This document shows positions 51,034-62,004 of a DNA stretch of 64,000 bases, piece after piece (within the stretch, counting starts at the first letter, position 1; each line of letters opens with the position of its first letter). Origin of the DNA: Maribacter cobaltidurans (GTDB lineage Bacteria; Bacteroidota; Bacteroidia; Flavobacteriales; Flavobacteriaceae). A model generated the notes under the pieces. That model searched no databases and was not told the origin of the DNA. It saw only the letters and a program-made list of their open reading frames with translations. The stretch spans positions 1,297,001 to 1,361,000 of the forward strand of contig NZ_CP022957.1 in NCBI RefSeq assembly GCF_002269385.1. Reading direction: 5' to 3'. A program made the translations under genes and the position numbers.

Positions 51034-52422
51034 ATGTACTTTTATAACAAGTGCATAATACAGATTACCATGAAAGAAAACCTGAATCTTTGGGCTAATT
51101 TCAAATCAAGGCTATTTCATAAAAATTGGATACCCCTTTTTGCTATCCTTGTTTGTAACGCATTGTATTCCCAAATAGAAAAAGATTCCGTAGAAATTAT
51201 TAGGCTATTGGAAAAGGAGGGACTCACTTGGCGTCTTGGCAATAAAGAAAAGCATGCCGAATGCTGGGAAGCTACCCCAAATGGTATCATGGCCATGTCA
51301 ACAGCGGACGGCAATTTAATAAACATTCCTATTGAGATGGTGATAAATCCTTCGCCCAATATGATTGGAAACGGTGGATTTGCCTTTCATTTCAATCATA
51401 AAATGCATATCGGTGAACATACGGCATGGGTTGGCCATGACGAGGTTTCGGTTGATACGCAAGGTAAGGAGACGCTTTCCTATGAGGTACGTTTTTTGGA
51501 AAAATTCAATGATGATTGGAAGCTCGTTGGCCAGTCCATGCATTTTTATAACCATCCACCTGAAAATAAGATAGACACCACCAGTTACATCCAAACCGTT
51601 GATATAGAAACTGGCCGAATTGAGACAGTACTGCGTATTAATGAACATTTTGAAGCACCCAACTGGCATCCGGACGGTTATTTGATCGTGAACAGTAAAG
51701 GCAAATTATATACCTTGGATCTTAAAACGAAAGAATTAGACCTTCTAGATACCGGTTTTGCCGATCAGTGTAACAATGACCATGGCATTTCTCCAGATAA
51801 TAAGTGGTTGGCAATAAGCCACAACGATAAAGACAACCCATCCTCCAAATCTGGTAAATCGGCCATTTTCATTATGCCCATTAAGGGTGGAAAACCAAAG
51901 CGTATAACCGCTAACGTACCATCATATTGGCATGGCTGGTCCCCCAACGGCAACACCTTGGCTTACTGTGCCGAACGTAACGGCAACTATGACGTGTATA
52001 CCATAGGGGTCAATGGCGGAAAGGAAAAAAGACTAACCACTACAGAGGGATTGGACGATGGTCCGGAGTATTCCCCGGATGGAAAGTACATATGCTTTAA
52101 TTCCTACAGAACAGGCCACATGCAAATTTGGAGGATGAATGCAAATGGTAAAAGACCTGAACAGCTGACTTTTGACGAAAACTCCAATTGGTTCCCACAC
52201 CCCTCACCTGATGGAAAATGGATTGTTTATATCGCCTATACCTCTGACCAAAAACAAAGTCACCTGTTTGGAAAACAGGTCAAACTCAGACTTATGGACG
52301 TGGAAACCAAGGAAATTCGTGATATTACCCCAGTTTTCTTTGGGGGTCAAGGAACCATAAACGTACCCTCTTGGAGCCCGGACAGCAAAAAATTGGCCTT
52401 TGTAAGTTATTCGGTCAATTAA
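51034..52422 (+). CDS. Secreted TolB-like / WD40-like beta-propeller protein
   Basis: 462 residues; the ATG at 51070 (MKENLNLW) is an alternative start. A hydrophobic N-terminal segment ([16 protein letters not shown]) indicates export. From about residue 200 there are PD40 propeller repeats: [137 protein letters not shown]. Similar proteins are annotated as TolB-like or biopolymer transporters, but no TonB or Tol genes are adjacent. A terminator follows. Confidence 0.85.
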   Translation: MYFYNKCIIQITMKENLNLWANFKSRLFHKNWIPLFAILVCNALYSQIEKDSVEIIRLLEKEGLTWRLGNKEKHAECWEATPNGIMAMSTADGNLINIPIEMVINPSPNMIGNGGFAFHFNHKMHIGEHTAWVGHDEVSVDTQGKETLSYEVRFLEKFNDDWKLVGQSMHFYNHPPENKIDTTSYIQTVDIETGRIETVLRINEHFEAPNWHPDGYLIVNSKGKLYTLDLKTKELDLLDTGFADQCNNDHGISPDNKWLAISHNDKDNPSSKSGKSAIFIMPIKGGKPKRITANVPSYWHGWSPNGNTLAYCAERNGNYDVYTIGVNGGKEKRLTTTEGLDDGPEYSPDGKYICFNSYRTGHMQIWRMNANGKRPEQLTFDENSNWFPHPSPDGKWIVYIAYTSDQKQSHLFGKQVKLRLMDVETKEIRDITPVFFGGQGTINVPSWSPDSKKLAFVSYSVN

Positions 52423-52446
52423 AAGAAGAACAATTCTTAAAAAATC

Positions 52447-52482
52447 AAAAAGCCCTGAAACTTTCGTTAACAGGGCTTTTCC
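52447..52482 (+). terminator. Rho-independent terminator after the propeller gene
   Basis: AAAAGCCCTG near 52448 and CAGGGCTTTT (52471-52480) form a 10-bp stem around AAACTTTCGTTAA, followed by a short T/C-rich tail. The DNA from 52483 to 52743 contains no gene that I can see. Confidence 0.8.
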
Positions 52483-52743
52483 TTTAAGTACTCGAGGCAG
52501 AAGTGTCGATAATTGTTCATAACACCTTATTCTTAGGCCTTTCAAAGAACTGAAATTGAAGTGTAACCAAATTTGCAACCTTTAATATAAATTTAAGTTT
52601 TTGACCGTGAATTTTGTATCAAAACTTTCAAAAAGAATCTTTTAGCCTTAAGTTTTCCCAAATATTAATAATGGCCAATCTTGGTTTTTAACCTTTTCCC
52701 TTTATTATATTTTGTTGATAATTAAAACTTCGTTGTATTTTTT

Positions 52744-52780
52744 GGACGGGACTCGAACCCGCGACCTCCTGCGTGACAGG
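52744..52780 (-). other. 3' half of tRNA-Asp(GTC), attachment-site remnant
   Basis: On the minus strand the 37 nt comprise the anticodon loop CTGTCAC with GTC anticodon, the 3' stem strand GCAGG, variable AGGTC, the complete T arm GCGGG-TTCGAGT-CCCGT, and the first bases of the acceptor strand (CC). The remaining acceptor bases are replaced by A-rich sequence and the 5' half is absent, so it is not a functional tRNA. Beside it lies an integrase remnant at 52898. Confidence 0.8.
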
Positions 52781-52897
52781 TAATTTTTTTCTTGGTTTAA
52801 AATGACCCTATTTGTATTTATATTATTGAAATACAATATATTATAAAATTTAATAAAACATTATTTGTGTATAAATAGTTTGTGAATTTTAAAACAA

Positions 52898-53130
52898 ATG
52901 CTAACCACCAAGGTCCTTCTTAATAAAGTTAGACAAATAAGTGGTAGTACTTTTCCTTTGGTACTTCGGATTACATATAACAGAAAAACCACTTAGCTTC
53001 CTTTGGACTATAATTTGAAAGAGAAAAATTTCGATTTAAAAAATCAACGGGCAAAATCTTCAACAATGACACCAAGTTGTCGTATAGCAACAGTACGCAG
53101 GTCAACGAACTAGTTGAGGGGCAACTCTAA
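52898..53130 (+). pseudogene. Remnant of a tyrosine integrase N terminus
   Basis: From the ATG at 52898 the frame reads LTTKVLLNKVRQ then STFPLVLRITYNRKTT, a stop (TAG), then LPLDYNLKEKNFDLKNQRAK. After a frame change it continues KIFNNDTKLSYSNSTQVNE LVEGQL to the TAA at 53128. This is the arm-binding domain of a Bacteroidota phage-type integrase (K(I/V)LLNK...YPLVLRITYNRKTT pattern). The core and catalytic domains are missing. Next to the tRNA-Asp fragment at 52744 it marks an old, decayed integration. 53131-53355 holds a near-palindrome CCCTTTAATTA...TAATTAAGGG near 53229 and otherwise nothing clear. Confidence 0.7.
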
Positions 53131-53355
53131 TATTAAGGTTTCAATCTCATTTAGTTTAACACTGGTTATAACTACATCGCCTTCCATGGAAACAGATGCT
53201 AGCGCATACCCATATTCTAAAAGGCAGCCCTTTAATTAATTATAATTAAGGGATTAGTACAATAGAGGAGGGCAATTTCACGTTAGTAAGTAATTTCCTA
53301 CGTATATGAGAAATGGTGTTTACTTTAGCCTCATTGCAAAAACGCAAAGCAAAAA

Positions 53356-56300
53356 ATGACAAAATATATAGTAAAATTGGTCTTTTTGACCTTTACGCTT
53401 CAGCTTATTGCTTGGAACGGTCTCGCTCAAATAACAACGACAGTACAACAAGAAAATTTTGACACCTGTGGTGAAGCCTTACCTCAGGCAGAACTACTTT
53501 TGGGCGACGTGGTTCTTTCAGAAACTGCGGCAACCGATTTTACGACCGGCACGTACACCTTCTTTGTAGAGGCTCCGTCAAATTTTCAGATTACGGCAAC
53601 CACCACGGCTATTTCGGGCACGGACATTACCAGTGCGACAGTGGCCCAGGCCACGGGCGACAATACCAAATTGGAAGTTACCGTGACCGTTGTTGCGGAA
53701 GCCAGTATAGATCAATTGACCCTAGAAAATGTGCGTATACAATTACTGTCCGGCACCGTAACGGACGGAACCTTAAGTTATGTACTCGACGGAAATACCA
53801 ATAATCTCAATGGATTAACCGATGGTCAGACCTTAGCGACCCTCAATTTTACCGCGTTGAGTGGCGGGCAAGGGGTCGACCAGCAAGTTTGTAAAACGGA
53901 TGATGTTCAAAACATAAGCATTACCGGAGACACGGTTACACAAAGTAGGGTATACGATTGGGAAGAACAGGAAAACGGGGTTTGGACGGCCATTCCCAAT
54001 TCCAATACCGAAATTTTGGTGATAGATACCAATACCTTCCCGAACGGTATTAGTAGGTTTAGAAGAAATACAACCTTTACCCTAAATGGGGAAACCTGTA
54101 CCCTCACCAGTACCACCGCCACGGTTACGGTCAATGAAATATACCCGGGAAGTATTACCTCGGGTACAGGGCAAAATATCTGTGCGACGGAAACCCCACA
54201 ACAATTAAGTACGTCAGGTGATGTTGCGGTTACTGTGGGCGGTACGGCCAGCTATCAATGGTATCGGAACGATACCGGCACTTGGGATATTATTAACGGG
54301 GCGACGGACACTTTTTATCAGCCCAGCACCCTTTCGACGACCACTTCTTTCAAACGAAGGATTACCAACGTATTCAACGGTGTTACCTGCTTTGAAGAAA
54401 CCCCACCCGTAACCATTGTGGTCAATTCGGTAGTAGCTGGCGGCACCACGACCGACCAGAATATCTGTACCCTATCGGAGCTACAGTTGTTGACCGTTAA
54501 TAATGGGGAGAATAATGGAACCTACCAATGGCAAAAAGATAATTTAGGCACTTGGGAAGATATTCCTGGAGCTACGCAACTTAATTTCAATGCCAGTAGC
54601 AATATTACGCCCGGGGTAAGCCGCTACAGAAGAATTACCACGGTTTCTGGGGCTAGTTGTGAAGGGGTGAGCACGGTAGCGACCATTACCTATAGTAATT
54701 TTGAGGTAGGCAGCATTTCCGGCACCCAGACCATTTGTTATAATGAATCCCCAGCGGCTATAAATTCGGATGCTGATGCCACGGGAACAGGTACCATTAG
54801 TTATCAGTGGCAGCAGTTTGATGGGAGTACTTGGTTCGCCATAAACGGGGCAACAACCACCGCCTACCAGCCTGGAGCCCTGCAGCAGAATACATCCTTT
54901 AGAAGACTGGACACCATTGAGCTCAACGGATTTACCTGTGCGGAAACTACCAACGAAATCACCATTCAAGTTTTGAGCGAGATTAATGGTGGTGATGCCT
55001 CGGCAGACCAGACCCTTTGCGCAGGGGAAATCCCTAGTTCGATCAGCATTACCAATGCTAGTGCCGCCACTGCAAACAGCAGCTACCAATGGCAGTCCAA
55101 AACATCGGGGAATTTTGCCAATATGGTGGGGGAAACCGATGCGAACCTAAGTTTTGCATCCACGCCGAGTAGTACGACCACGTATAGAAGGCAGACCATT
55201 ATCTCCAATAACGCAAAAGTATGTACCGATTTTTCTACGGAAAGTACTGTATTTGTAAACAACATTACCGCAGGGGTGATCGGTTCAAATCAAGATATAT
55301 GTGCCGGGGAAGCACCCAATACCCTCCTTAGTTTAAGCAATACCTCCGCCGAAGGAACGGTTTCCTATGCTTGGGAATCCTCTACCGATGGAGGTGCGAA
55401 CTATAGTTCGATAGCGGGGGCCAGTGGTGCTACCTATACACCCGGAGTGTTGGCCAACACCACGGTGTTCAGAAGATTGGATTCCAGTGTTTTGAACGGA
55501 AAAACCTGCACGGCCTATACCAATGAAATCACCATTACTGTTGCCGGGTCCATCTCCGGTGGTGATGGTTCTGCCGCCCAAACGGTTTGTGAAGGGGAAG
55601 CCCCGACTACGTTAAGCGTCACCAACGGAACAGCTGCAGGCACAGGCATCGCCTTTCAGTGGTTTTCTTCGACAGACAATACGAATTATACGCCTATAGC
55701 GGGAGAAACCGGGGAAACCTTAAGTTTTTCTGGAGGAATAACAGCTTCGACCTATTACAGTAGGGAAGTGACCCAGACCTCAGGGGGTAATACCTGTACC
55801 GCTATGAGCACACCCACCTTGGTAACGCTTTTGTCCTTATCGGAAGGAAGTATCGGGCAGACCCAAACGGTCTGTGGGGGTGCCAGTGTGCCACCCCTAA
55901 CGAGTACGGCCGATGCGGTTTCGAATGGCACAATTACCTATTCATGGGAGAGCTCACTGGACAATGCGACATGGGGAACCATTGCGGGAGCCGATCAGGC
56001 AACCTATACCCCAGCGATTACAGATGAGTTACAAACCTATTATCGAAGAAGGGCTACCGCAACACTTCAAGGCACAACCTGCGATGTCGTTACGCAACCT
56101 GTAATCGTGTATGTTAACCGTTTTGAAGATGCTGCCAACCACCGTATTACCTTTTCCAATGGTTCAACGGATCCTTTTGAAATTTGCAACCAAGCCGATC
56201 CAGCCGCTTTTGATGTGAATTTTGATTTGCTCGCCTCAGGGAATTTGAGTTACCAATGGCAAGTGTCTAACGATAATGTTACTTTTTCGGATATTTCTGG

Positions 56301-59300
56301 TGCGACGTCAGCCTTATATGATGCCCCTACCGTAAATGCTGATATTTACTATAGAAGAATAACCACGTCTACCCTTAATGGGGTTTCCTGTGAAGTCACT
56401 AGTAATACCTTGCAATTTATAAATGCCGGTAGTGCTACAGGAGGAACTATTGGTACGACGAACAACTTTAGCGGTGATTCCAGTTTGGAGACCGTCTGTA
56501 GGGGTACTGTTCCAAGTCCTATGCAACAGTTGACCGCATCCACCGGAAGCACATTGACCTATCAATGGTTTGCCAATGGCGCGGCAATATCAGGTGCCAC
56601 TGGAATAGATTTTACACCAACGGCGGCCATAAATTCCACCACAAGATTTGTACGGGCAACGTACAGTGAAAATATTTACGGCACTACCTGTGAGGTCAAC
56701 AGTAATGCCATTACAGTAGTGGTGCCACAAGGCGATTTAATCGGTGATGATATTACCCTTTGTACCGGAGAAACACCGCCGACCTTGGGAGATGTTTCTT
56801 TAATTGAAGGGGAAGCTAACCTAAGCTTTCAGTGGTACGATTCCAATGATGGCTCTGCGTTTGCCGCTATTCCTGGTGCTACAGGTGCAACCTATGCTCC
56901 GAATACCGCGCTTACAGCCGATAAATATTATCGTAGAGGGTATATTGCTACCGTAGAAGGGGTGCAATGTGGCCCTGAAAGCTTCAGTAATATCATTCAT
57001 GTCTTTATCAACGATGTGACCGGAGGAACCATTTCTGAAGATCAACAAATTTGTTTTGGGGAAGATCCTGCCTTGTTAAATTCAGAAACGGAAGGCACGG
57101 CAAGGGGCGTTCTCAGCTACCAATGGTATTCATCCGAGGATAATACTACGTGGGCTATTATCGTTGGCGCCGAAAACAACACGTACGATCCAGAAGCGGG
57201 TAGTTTCCCTACACGCTATTTCAAACGCACGGCCATTTCAACGTTTAACGGCGTGGAATGTATCGAGGATAGTAATACCATAACCATTTCCGTAGCAGAA
57301 GAGATTGTTCCCGGTACCTTGAACAGTGACCAGACCATTTGTGAAGGAGATGTACCAGCCTCTTTAACAGTGACGGGGGGTAGTACTTTTGGAGACCAAA
57401 GTATTTCATGGTACTCCTCCGTAGATGGGGTCATTTACAATGATACCGGGGTGACGACGGCTTCTTATTCTCCTCCCGCACCTACACAGACCATGTTTTA
57501 CAAGAGAAGGATCACCCGAACCTCCTTGAACAATTTGACTTGCTTTTCCGAAACGAACGTCGTTAAGGTTATTGTAAACAACGTAGAAGCGGGTGATATC
57601 GTAGGCAACCAGTCGGTTTGTGAAGGGAGTCAGCCCACCGCTCTTGTTGAGGTAAACGGAGCAACGGGTGCAGGACAATTATCCTACCAGTGGTGGTCGT
57701 CTCCAGATGATCAGACGTATACGGAAGTAGCCGGGGCTACACAGCCTAATTTTTTACCACCAACGACCTTGACCACATCGACCTATTTTAAAAGGGTCGT
57801 TACCAGTAGTTTGAACGGGGTCGACTGTACCGATGCTACGTCACCGGTATTGGTAACGGTCATACCTTACGCCATTATCGATAACGATGCGATCATTGCC
57901 AATGATATCACTAATGTGAGTTGTTTTGGTGGAGATGATGGTAGTATCATCATCCCTAACGGAAGAATTACGGGCGGCAACACGGCCCAGCAACAGATCA
58001 ATACGGTTACCTTGTTCGGAACACCTGAACTGGGGAGTACGTACAGCATTATTATCGATAATATTGTTTATGAGCACCAAGTGACCTTGAACGGTTCAAA
58101 CTTGACACAGAACAATGATGAAATTGTTCAGGCCTTGGTACAGGAAATTAATTCTGCTACCGGCAGTCGATTGAGTCCGGTAATTGCATCGGCGAACGCC
58201 AATGAATTACTGTTGAGTGCCAAAATAACCGGAGTCGGTTTTACCGCCTTTGCAAGTACCAACAGTACAACGAACGCTGGCGCCTCTAGTGTCATCACGC
58301 AAGAAAACAGGGTGGCCAATACCTATGAATGGGTAAAGGCAGGTGATAATTCGTTTACGGCCTCCACCTTAAGCATTTCAAATTTGACTGCAGGGGTGTA
58401 TTTTTTGACGGTCTATAACGAGTTTTGTGGGGTTACCTCAGAACCATTCTTGATTACCGAGCCCGATGAACTCACCTTGGATATTGCAGATACCTGTAAT
58501 ACGGCGTTGACCGCCAACAGTACCGGAGGTATAGCTCCCTTTACCTTTACCTTAACACGGCCTAATGGAACCACTATTGTAAATACGTCCAATAATCCGA
58601 GTATTACCTATACCGGTCTTACCGGGGGCGCGTCCTATACGGTTTCTGTCAAAGGGTCTACCTGTGCCATTGCCGAGTCAAAATCGGTGACCCTTCCACT
58701 CGGACTTCAGTTCGATGAAGCTTCGGTGGTCGTTAAAAATGTGACTTGTTTTGGACAAAACGATGGTAGCATCAGCCTCAATAACGGGGCCACCACGGTA
58801 ACCGGGGGAACACCATCCTATAATTTTAGTTGGACAGGTCCTGATAATGCGGTATATAACACGCAAAATATCAACAACCTGGCTCCAGGGGTTTATGTAT
58901 TGACGGTCACAGATCAAATAGGATGTTCTGCCACCTACACGGCCAATATTGCATCCAAATCTGTTTTGGAAATACGGAATGTACAAGTTGTCAACCAGCA
59001 ATTACAATGTGCCGGTGATACCGATGCAGAAATAGGAATTCAAATAACATCGGATGCCAGCAGTCAAATACAGATCAATTGGTTTAAGAACGGAACAAGC
59101 TTTGCCACCAATAGCACTAACTTAACGAATCTAGGTCCGGGTAGTTATGAGGTTGTGGTAACCGATATCAATAGCGACCCAAATGCACCCTGTACGGCTA
59201 GGCAGACCATAGTAATTACGGCTCCTGAAGTTTTTAGTGCTACAGAGGTAACCACCAATGGTACACAATGTTATGCGGCGAATGCCCAACGCAGTTTTAC

Positions 59301-60876
59301 CGTTGAAGTGAGCGGAGGTACGGCACCTTACGAATATGCGGTCGATGGGAATACGGCAGTTACGTTTAGCACGAGTCAAGTCGTCATCGCCGGACTTTCG
59401 AATGATAGTCATGTGATTACGGTTACCGATGCCAATCAGTGCGCGGTACAGACCTTCACGTTACAGCGTTCGGAACCTATCACGTATAACGGCACAATGG
59501 CATTTACAATCGAACCATGTTCAGGAGTTTATCCGTTCGCATTGGACGAGAATTTAATTACAGGGGGAACACCGTTTTATGACACGAACAATCAACCCTA
59601 TTATTTATTCGAATGGCGAGGTCCCAATAATTTTTCGGCTCAGGATATCACTACCTTTGATGCAGTATCCGGAAGTTATTTCCTAACCATTGTTGACGGG
59701 AACAATTGTGAATCTCAAGAACTGGAATTCACCTTTACCCCAACCTATGACCCTATTATGGTGAATAAAACGATAACCCCGGTAAGTTGTGGCGCTGATG
59801 ATGACGGAGCCATAGCTATTACCATCAATGGGGGCAATAGACCCTATGACATCCTCTGGGAACAGGAGCAACCAGGAAGTAGTAGTGATCCAAATCCGGT
59901 TTTTACACCAATAGGACAGAACACGTTACGTTTGACCAATCTGCCTGAAGGAAGACTTCGGTTAACCATTACCAGTACTATTGCGGGATGTGCGCCAACC
60001 GATCCCTCATATAGATATCAAGAACTGATTACTATTAATAAAGCAGAATCACTTCGATTGGTTGATGGCCCTTATTTTGATGATTCGCTATGTTCTGGAG
60101 AACCTGGAAGCATTACCGCAACCATATTCAATAGTCAGGGTGGAGACCTTAGCTTTTATTACGAAGGGGTTTTGGTTCCAGGAATCGAAACGTCACCGGA
60201 TATCTATTCCATTCAAATTGCAGACCCAGTTGCTAATGGATCTTTGAATGTGGTCAATGATTTTGGCTGTGGGTTTACCGCTCCACTAAGCGTTGATGTT
60301 ATCGAACCGAATTTTACTTATAGTTCGGCGGAGTTTGATGTTACGGGCCTATTATTGGCCAAAGAAGATGTACGGTTCCTGAATACTGGCGAAGGTGACT
60401 ATGCTTATGCCACATGGGATTTTGGGGATGGGAGCGCTTTGGTTACCGTTGACCCGGAAACCGATGGTACCTTGACCATCCATACTTTTGATTTCCCCGG
60501 CGTTTTTGATGTTACCCTTAGTGTTTTTAATGACCAAGGGTGTAGTAGTGATATGGTACAGACGGTGCAGATAGGCTCTGGCTATGATGTCATGTTCCCT
60601 AATGTTTTCTCCCCCAATGGGGATGGCATCAACGATTATTTTCAAGGGGAGTTTACAGGTATTTCCTCCTTTACCTTCCAGATATACGACATGTGGGGTG
60701 CGCTGGTATTTAGTACGGCCCACGACTATAACGACCTTCCTATAAATTGGGGATGGGATGGAAATTACAGCAATGGCAATGTATATGAAAACCTATCCTT
60801 TAGATATATATTCGTAGGCACCACAGGAGACAATAAGCAAATAACCGAAACTGGCGAAGCCACAATCTTACGATAA
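53356..60876 (+). CDS. Giant T9SS-secreted surface adhesin with 14 Ig-like repeats
   Basis: 2506 residues. Signal peptide (LVFLTFTLQLIAWNGLAQ), a unique beta domain to about 170, then 14 degenerate repeats of about 95 residues (171-1504), each with Q.IC.GE.P near its start, SYQW or similar, A.IAGATGATY and Y.RR....NG..C, so one probable disulfide per repeat. SprB-like repeats follow (VTCFGQNDGSISL...GG.PSYNFSWTGP; about 1510-2330), then a PKD domain (YATWDFGDGSA, near 2350) and the C-terminal gliding-motility-type sorting domain (FPNVFSPNGDGINDYF...IYDMWG; from about 2409), i.e. a type B T9SS signal. Cell-surface adhesion is inferred. The stop overlaps the SprF-like gene by one base. Confidence 0.93.
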   Translation: MTKYIVKLVFLTFTLQLIAWNGLAQITTTVQQENFDTCGEALPQAELLLGDVVLSETAATDFTTGTYTFFVEAPSNFQITATTTAISGTDITSATVAQATGDNTKLEVTVTVVAEASIDQLTLENVRIQLLSGTVTDGTLSYVLDGNTNNLNGLTDGQTLATLNFTALSGGQGVDQQVCKTDDVQNISITGDTVTQSRVYDWEEQENGVWTAIPNSNTEILVIDTNTFPNGISRFRRNTTFTLNGETCTLTSTTATVTVNEIYPGSITSGTGQNICATETPQQLSTSGDVAVTVGGTASYQWYRNDTGTWDIINGATDTFYQPSTLSTTTSFKRRITNVFNGVTCFEETPPVTIVVNSVVAGGTTTDQNICTLSELQLLTVNNGENNGTYQWQKDNLGTWEDIPGATQLNFNASSNITPGVSRYRRITTVSGASCEGVSTVATITYSNFEVGSISGTQTICYNESPAAINSDADATGTGTISYQWQQFDGSTWFAINGATTTAYQPGALQQNTSFRRLDTIELNGFTCAETTNEITIQVLSEINGGDASADQTLCAGEIPSSISITNASAATANSSYQWQSKTSGNFANMVGETDANLSFASTPSSTTTYRRQTIISNNAKVCTDFSTESTVFVNNITAGVIGSNQDICAGEAPNTLLSLSNTSAEGTVSYAWESSTDGGANYSSIAGASGATYTPGVLANTTVFRRLDSSVLNGKTCTAYTNEITITVAGSISGGDGSAAQTVCEGEAPTTLSVTNGTAAGTGIAFQWFSSTDNTNYTPIAGETGETLSFSGGITASTYYSREVTQTSGGNTCTAMSTPTLVTLLSLSEGSIGQTQTVCGGASVPPLTSTADAVSNGTITYSWESSLDNATWGTIAGADQATYTPAITDELQTYYRRRATATLQGTTCDVVTQPVIVYVNRFEDAANHRITFSNGSTDPFEICNQADPAAFDVNFDLLASGNLSYQWQVSNDNVTFSDISGATSALYDAPTVNADIYYRRITTSTLNGVSCEVTSNTLQFINAGSATGGTIGTTNNFSGDSSLETVCRGTVPSPMQQLTASTGSTLTYQWFANGAAISGATGIDFTPTAAINSTTRFVRATYSENIYGTTCEVNSNAITVVVPQGDLIGDDITLCTGETPPTLGDVSLIEGEANLSFQWYDSNDGSAFAAIPGATGATYAPNTALTADKYYRRGYIATVEGVQCGPESFSNIIHVFINDVTGGTISEDQQICFGEDPALLNSETEGTARGVLSYQWYSSEDNTTWAIIVGAENNTYDPEAGSFPTRYFKRTAISTFNGVECIEDSNTITISVAEEIVPGTLNSDQTICEGDVPASLTVTGGSTFGDQSISWYSSVDGVIYNDTGVTTASYSPPAPTQTMFYKRRITRTSLNNLTCFSETNVVKVIVNNVEAGDIVGNQSVCEGSQPTALVEVNGATGAGQLSYQWWSSPDDQTYTEVAGATQPNFLPPTTLTTSTYFKRVVTSSLNGVDCTDATSPVLVTVIPYAIIDNDAIIANDITNVSCFGGDDGSIIIPNGRITGGNTAQQQINTVTLFGTPELGSTYSIIIDNIVYEHQVTLNGSNLTQNNDEIVQALVQEINSATGSRLSPVIASANANELLLSAKITGVGFTAFASTNSTTNAGASSVITQENRVANTYEWVKAGDNSFTASTLSISNLTAGVYFLTVYNEFCGVTSEPFLITEPDELTLDIADTCNTALTANSTGGIAPFTFTLTRPNGTTIVNTSNNPSITYTGLTGGASYTVSVKGSTCAIAESKSVTLPLGLQFDEASVVVKNVTCFGQNDGSISLNNGATTVTGGTPSYNFSWTGPDNAVYNTQNINNLAPGVYVLTVTDQIGCSATYTANIASKSVLEIRNVQVVNQQLQCAGDTDAEIGIQITSDASSQIQINWFKNGTSFATNSTNLTNLGPGSYEVVVTDINSDPNAPCTARQTIVITAPEVFSATEVTTNGTQCYAANAQRSFTVEVSGGTAPYEYAVDGNTAVTFSTSQVVIAGLSNDSHVITVTDANQCAVQTFTLQRSEPITYNGTMAFTIEPCSGVYPFALDENLITGGTPFYDTNNQPYYLFEWRGPNNFSAQDITTFDAVSGSYFLTIVDGNNCESQELEFTFTPTYDPIMVNKTITPVSCGADDDGAIAITINGGNRPYDILWEQEQPGSSSDPNPVFTPIGQNTLRLTNLPEGRLRLTITSTIAGCAPTDPSYRYQELITINKAESLRLVDGPYFDDSLCSGEPGSITATIFNSQGGDLSFYYEGVLVPGIETSPDIYSIQIADPVANGSLNVVNDFGCGFTAPLSVDVIEPNFTYSSAEFDVTGLLLAKEDVRFLNTGEGDYAYATWDFGDGSALVTVDPETDGTLTIHTFDFPGVFDVTLSVFNDQGCSSDMVQTVQIGSGYDVMFPNVFSPNGDGINDYFQGEFTGISSFTFQIYDMWGALVFSTAHDYNDLPINWGWDGNYSNGNVYENLSFRYIFVGTTGDNKQITETGEATILR

Positions 60877-61880
60877 TGATCAAAAGACTTAAGCAGCTAA
60901 CCTTTATAGTCCTTTTTATAGTCTTAGGCGCTAATGCCCAAGATAAATATATTCATAACCTAAGTAAGGTCCCCGTATTCGTGAACCCTAGTTTTCATGC
61001 TTTTAAAGAGAAGACCAGAATTGGAGTCCTGGGAGAATTGGCCAACCAGAGTCAAGGCAATCAATCACAGCATAAATATGCTTTTGGCTCTACCTTTTTT
61101 GAGGAATATAATTTTGAACTAGGGATAGACCTGTTCAATAACAACCTTAAAAATAGTGGATTCAATTACACTTCTGCGGCCATCAGTTACATGTATAAAT
61201 TGCGATTGCCCAATGAATGGTTATTGTACCCTGGTATAACGGCTGGATATAGTAATTATAAGTTCGATTTCAACAATCTTACCTTTCAAGATCAAATAGA
61301 TATATTTTCTGGTCAAATTAGTGCAAATACTATTGATCCTACAGCAGCTTCAAGAACTGTGGGTTATCTAGATCTAGGGGCGTCGGTCCTTATACACAAC
61401 GATTTGAATATGGTGTTTGGACTTTCCGCCAAGCATTTGAATCAGCCAAAATTATCCTCGGAAGAAAGCGAGGATAGGGTCAATTTGAAAACGTTGGTTT
61501 CGGGTCAGTTCGGTTATGAATGGAATATCAACCAGTATGGTCAATTAAAATTACCCGAATACTCCTATTTGTATTTTTTCAATACCGTATCACTCCAAGG
61601 ATCCAGTACACGGTTAGATTTTTATCAAGACCTTCAATTGGGAAATGTAAGCTTAGGCGTCAATGAGCATTTTAGTTTTTTGGAATCGGCTTCGTTTACA
61701 GAAATAGGTTTTGCCAGCAGTATTACATTAGAAACCTTTGAGTTCGGTTTAAATTATAGAATGCCATTTGGTAATACTTCTAAAATGTTTTTACCAAAGG
61801 CCTTGGAACTGTTTCTTGTCTTCGATATTTCAAGGTTCGGGGAGCGGGGAAGAAAAGATTACAGTAAATTCTATGAATAG
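60876..61880 (+). CDS. PorP/SprF-family outer-membrane protein
   Basis: 334 residues with signal peptide (LTFIVLFIVLGANAQ). Typical PorP/SprF start DKYIHNLSKVPVFVNPSFHAF, followed by alternating barrel strands (KYAFGSTFFEEYNFELGIDLF, YPGITAGYSNYKFDFNNLTF, GYLDLGASVLIHNDLNMVFGLSAKHLNQP) and an end FGLNYRMPFG...LELFLVFDISRF. SprF-type proteins are needed for surface exposure of a specific large T9SS substrate coded next to them. The 1-bp overlap (TAATG) with the adhesin shows coupled translation and makes this its dedicated partner. Confidence 0.92.
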   Translation: MIKRLKQLTFIVLFIVLGANAQDKYIHNLSKVPVFVNPSFHAFKEKTRIGVLGELANQSQGNQSQHKYAFGSTFFEEYNFELGIDLFNNNLKNSGFNYTSAAISYMYKLRLPNEWLLYPGITAGYSNYKFDFNNLTFQDQIDIFSGQISANTIDPTAASRTVGYLDLGASVLIHNDLNMVFGLSAKHLNQPKLSSEESEDRVNLKTLVSGQFGYEWNINQYGQLKLPEYSYLYFFNTVSLQGSSTRLDFYQDLQLGNVSLGVNEHFSFLESASFTEIGFASSITLETFEFGLNYRMPFGNTSKMFLPKALELFLVFDISRFGERGRKDYSKFYE

Positions 61881-62004
61881 AACTTTTGACTGTTTTAGTC
61901 ACCGTTGTTTGGTACAAAAGTTATTAATTGCCCGTATGTTTGAACTTACTATATTTAACTGGACGATAAGATAAGAGTGTGTTCGTTTAAATTAACTTTG
62001 GAGC

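Noticed and set aside
52744..52780. Functional tRNA-Asp
   Set aside because: The 5' half and most of the acceptor strand are missing.
53868..57868. Regular 285-bp periodicity that might suggest a CRISPR or satellite array
   Set aside because: It is coding, strongly diverged between units, and explained by Ig-like protein repeats. No CRISPR array or cas gene is seen in the window.
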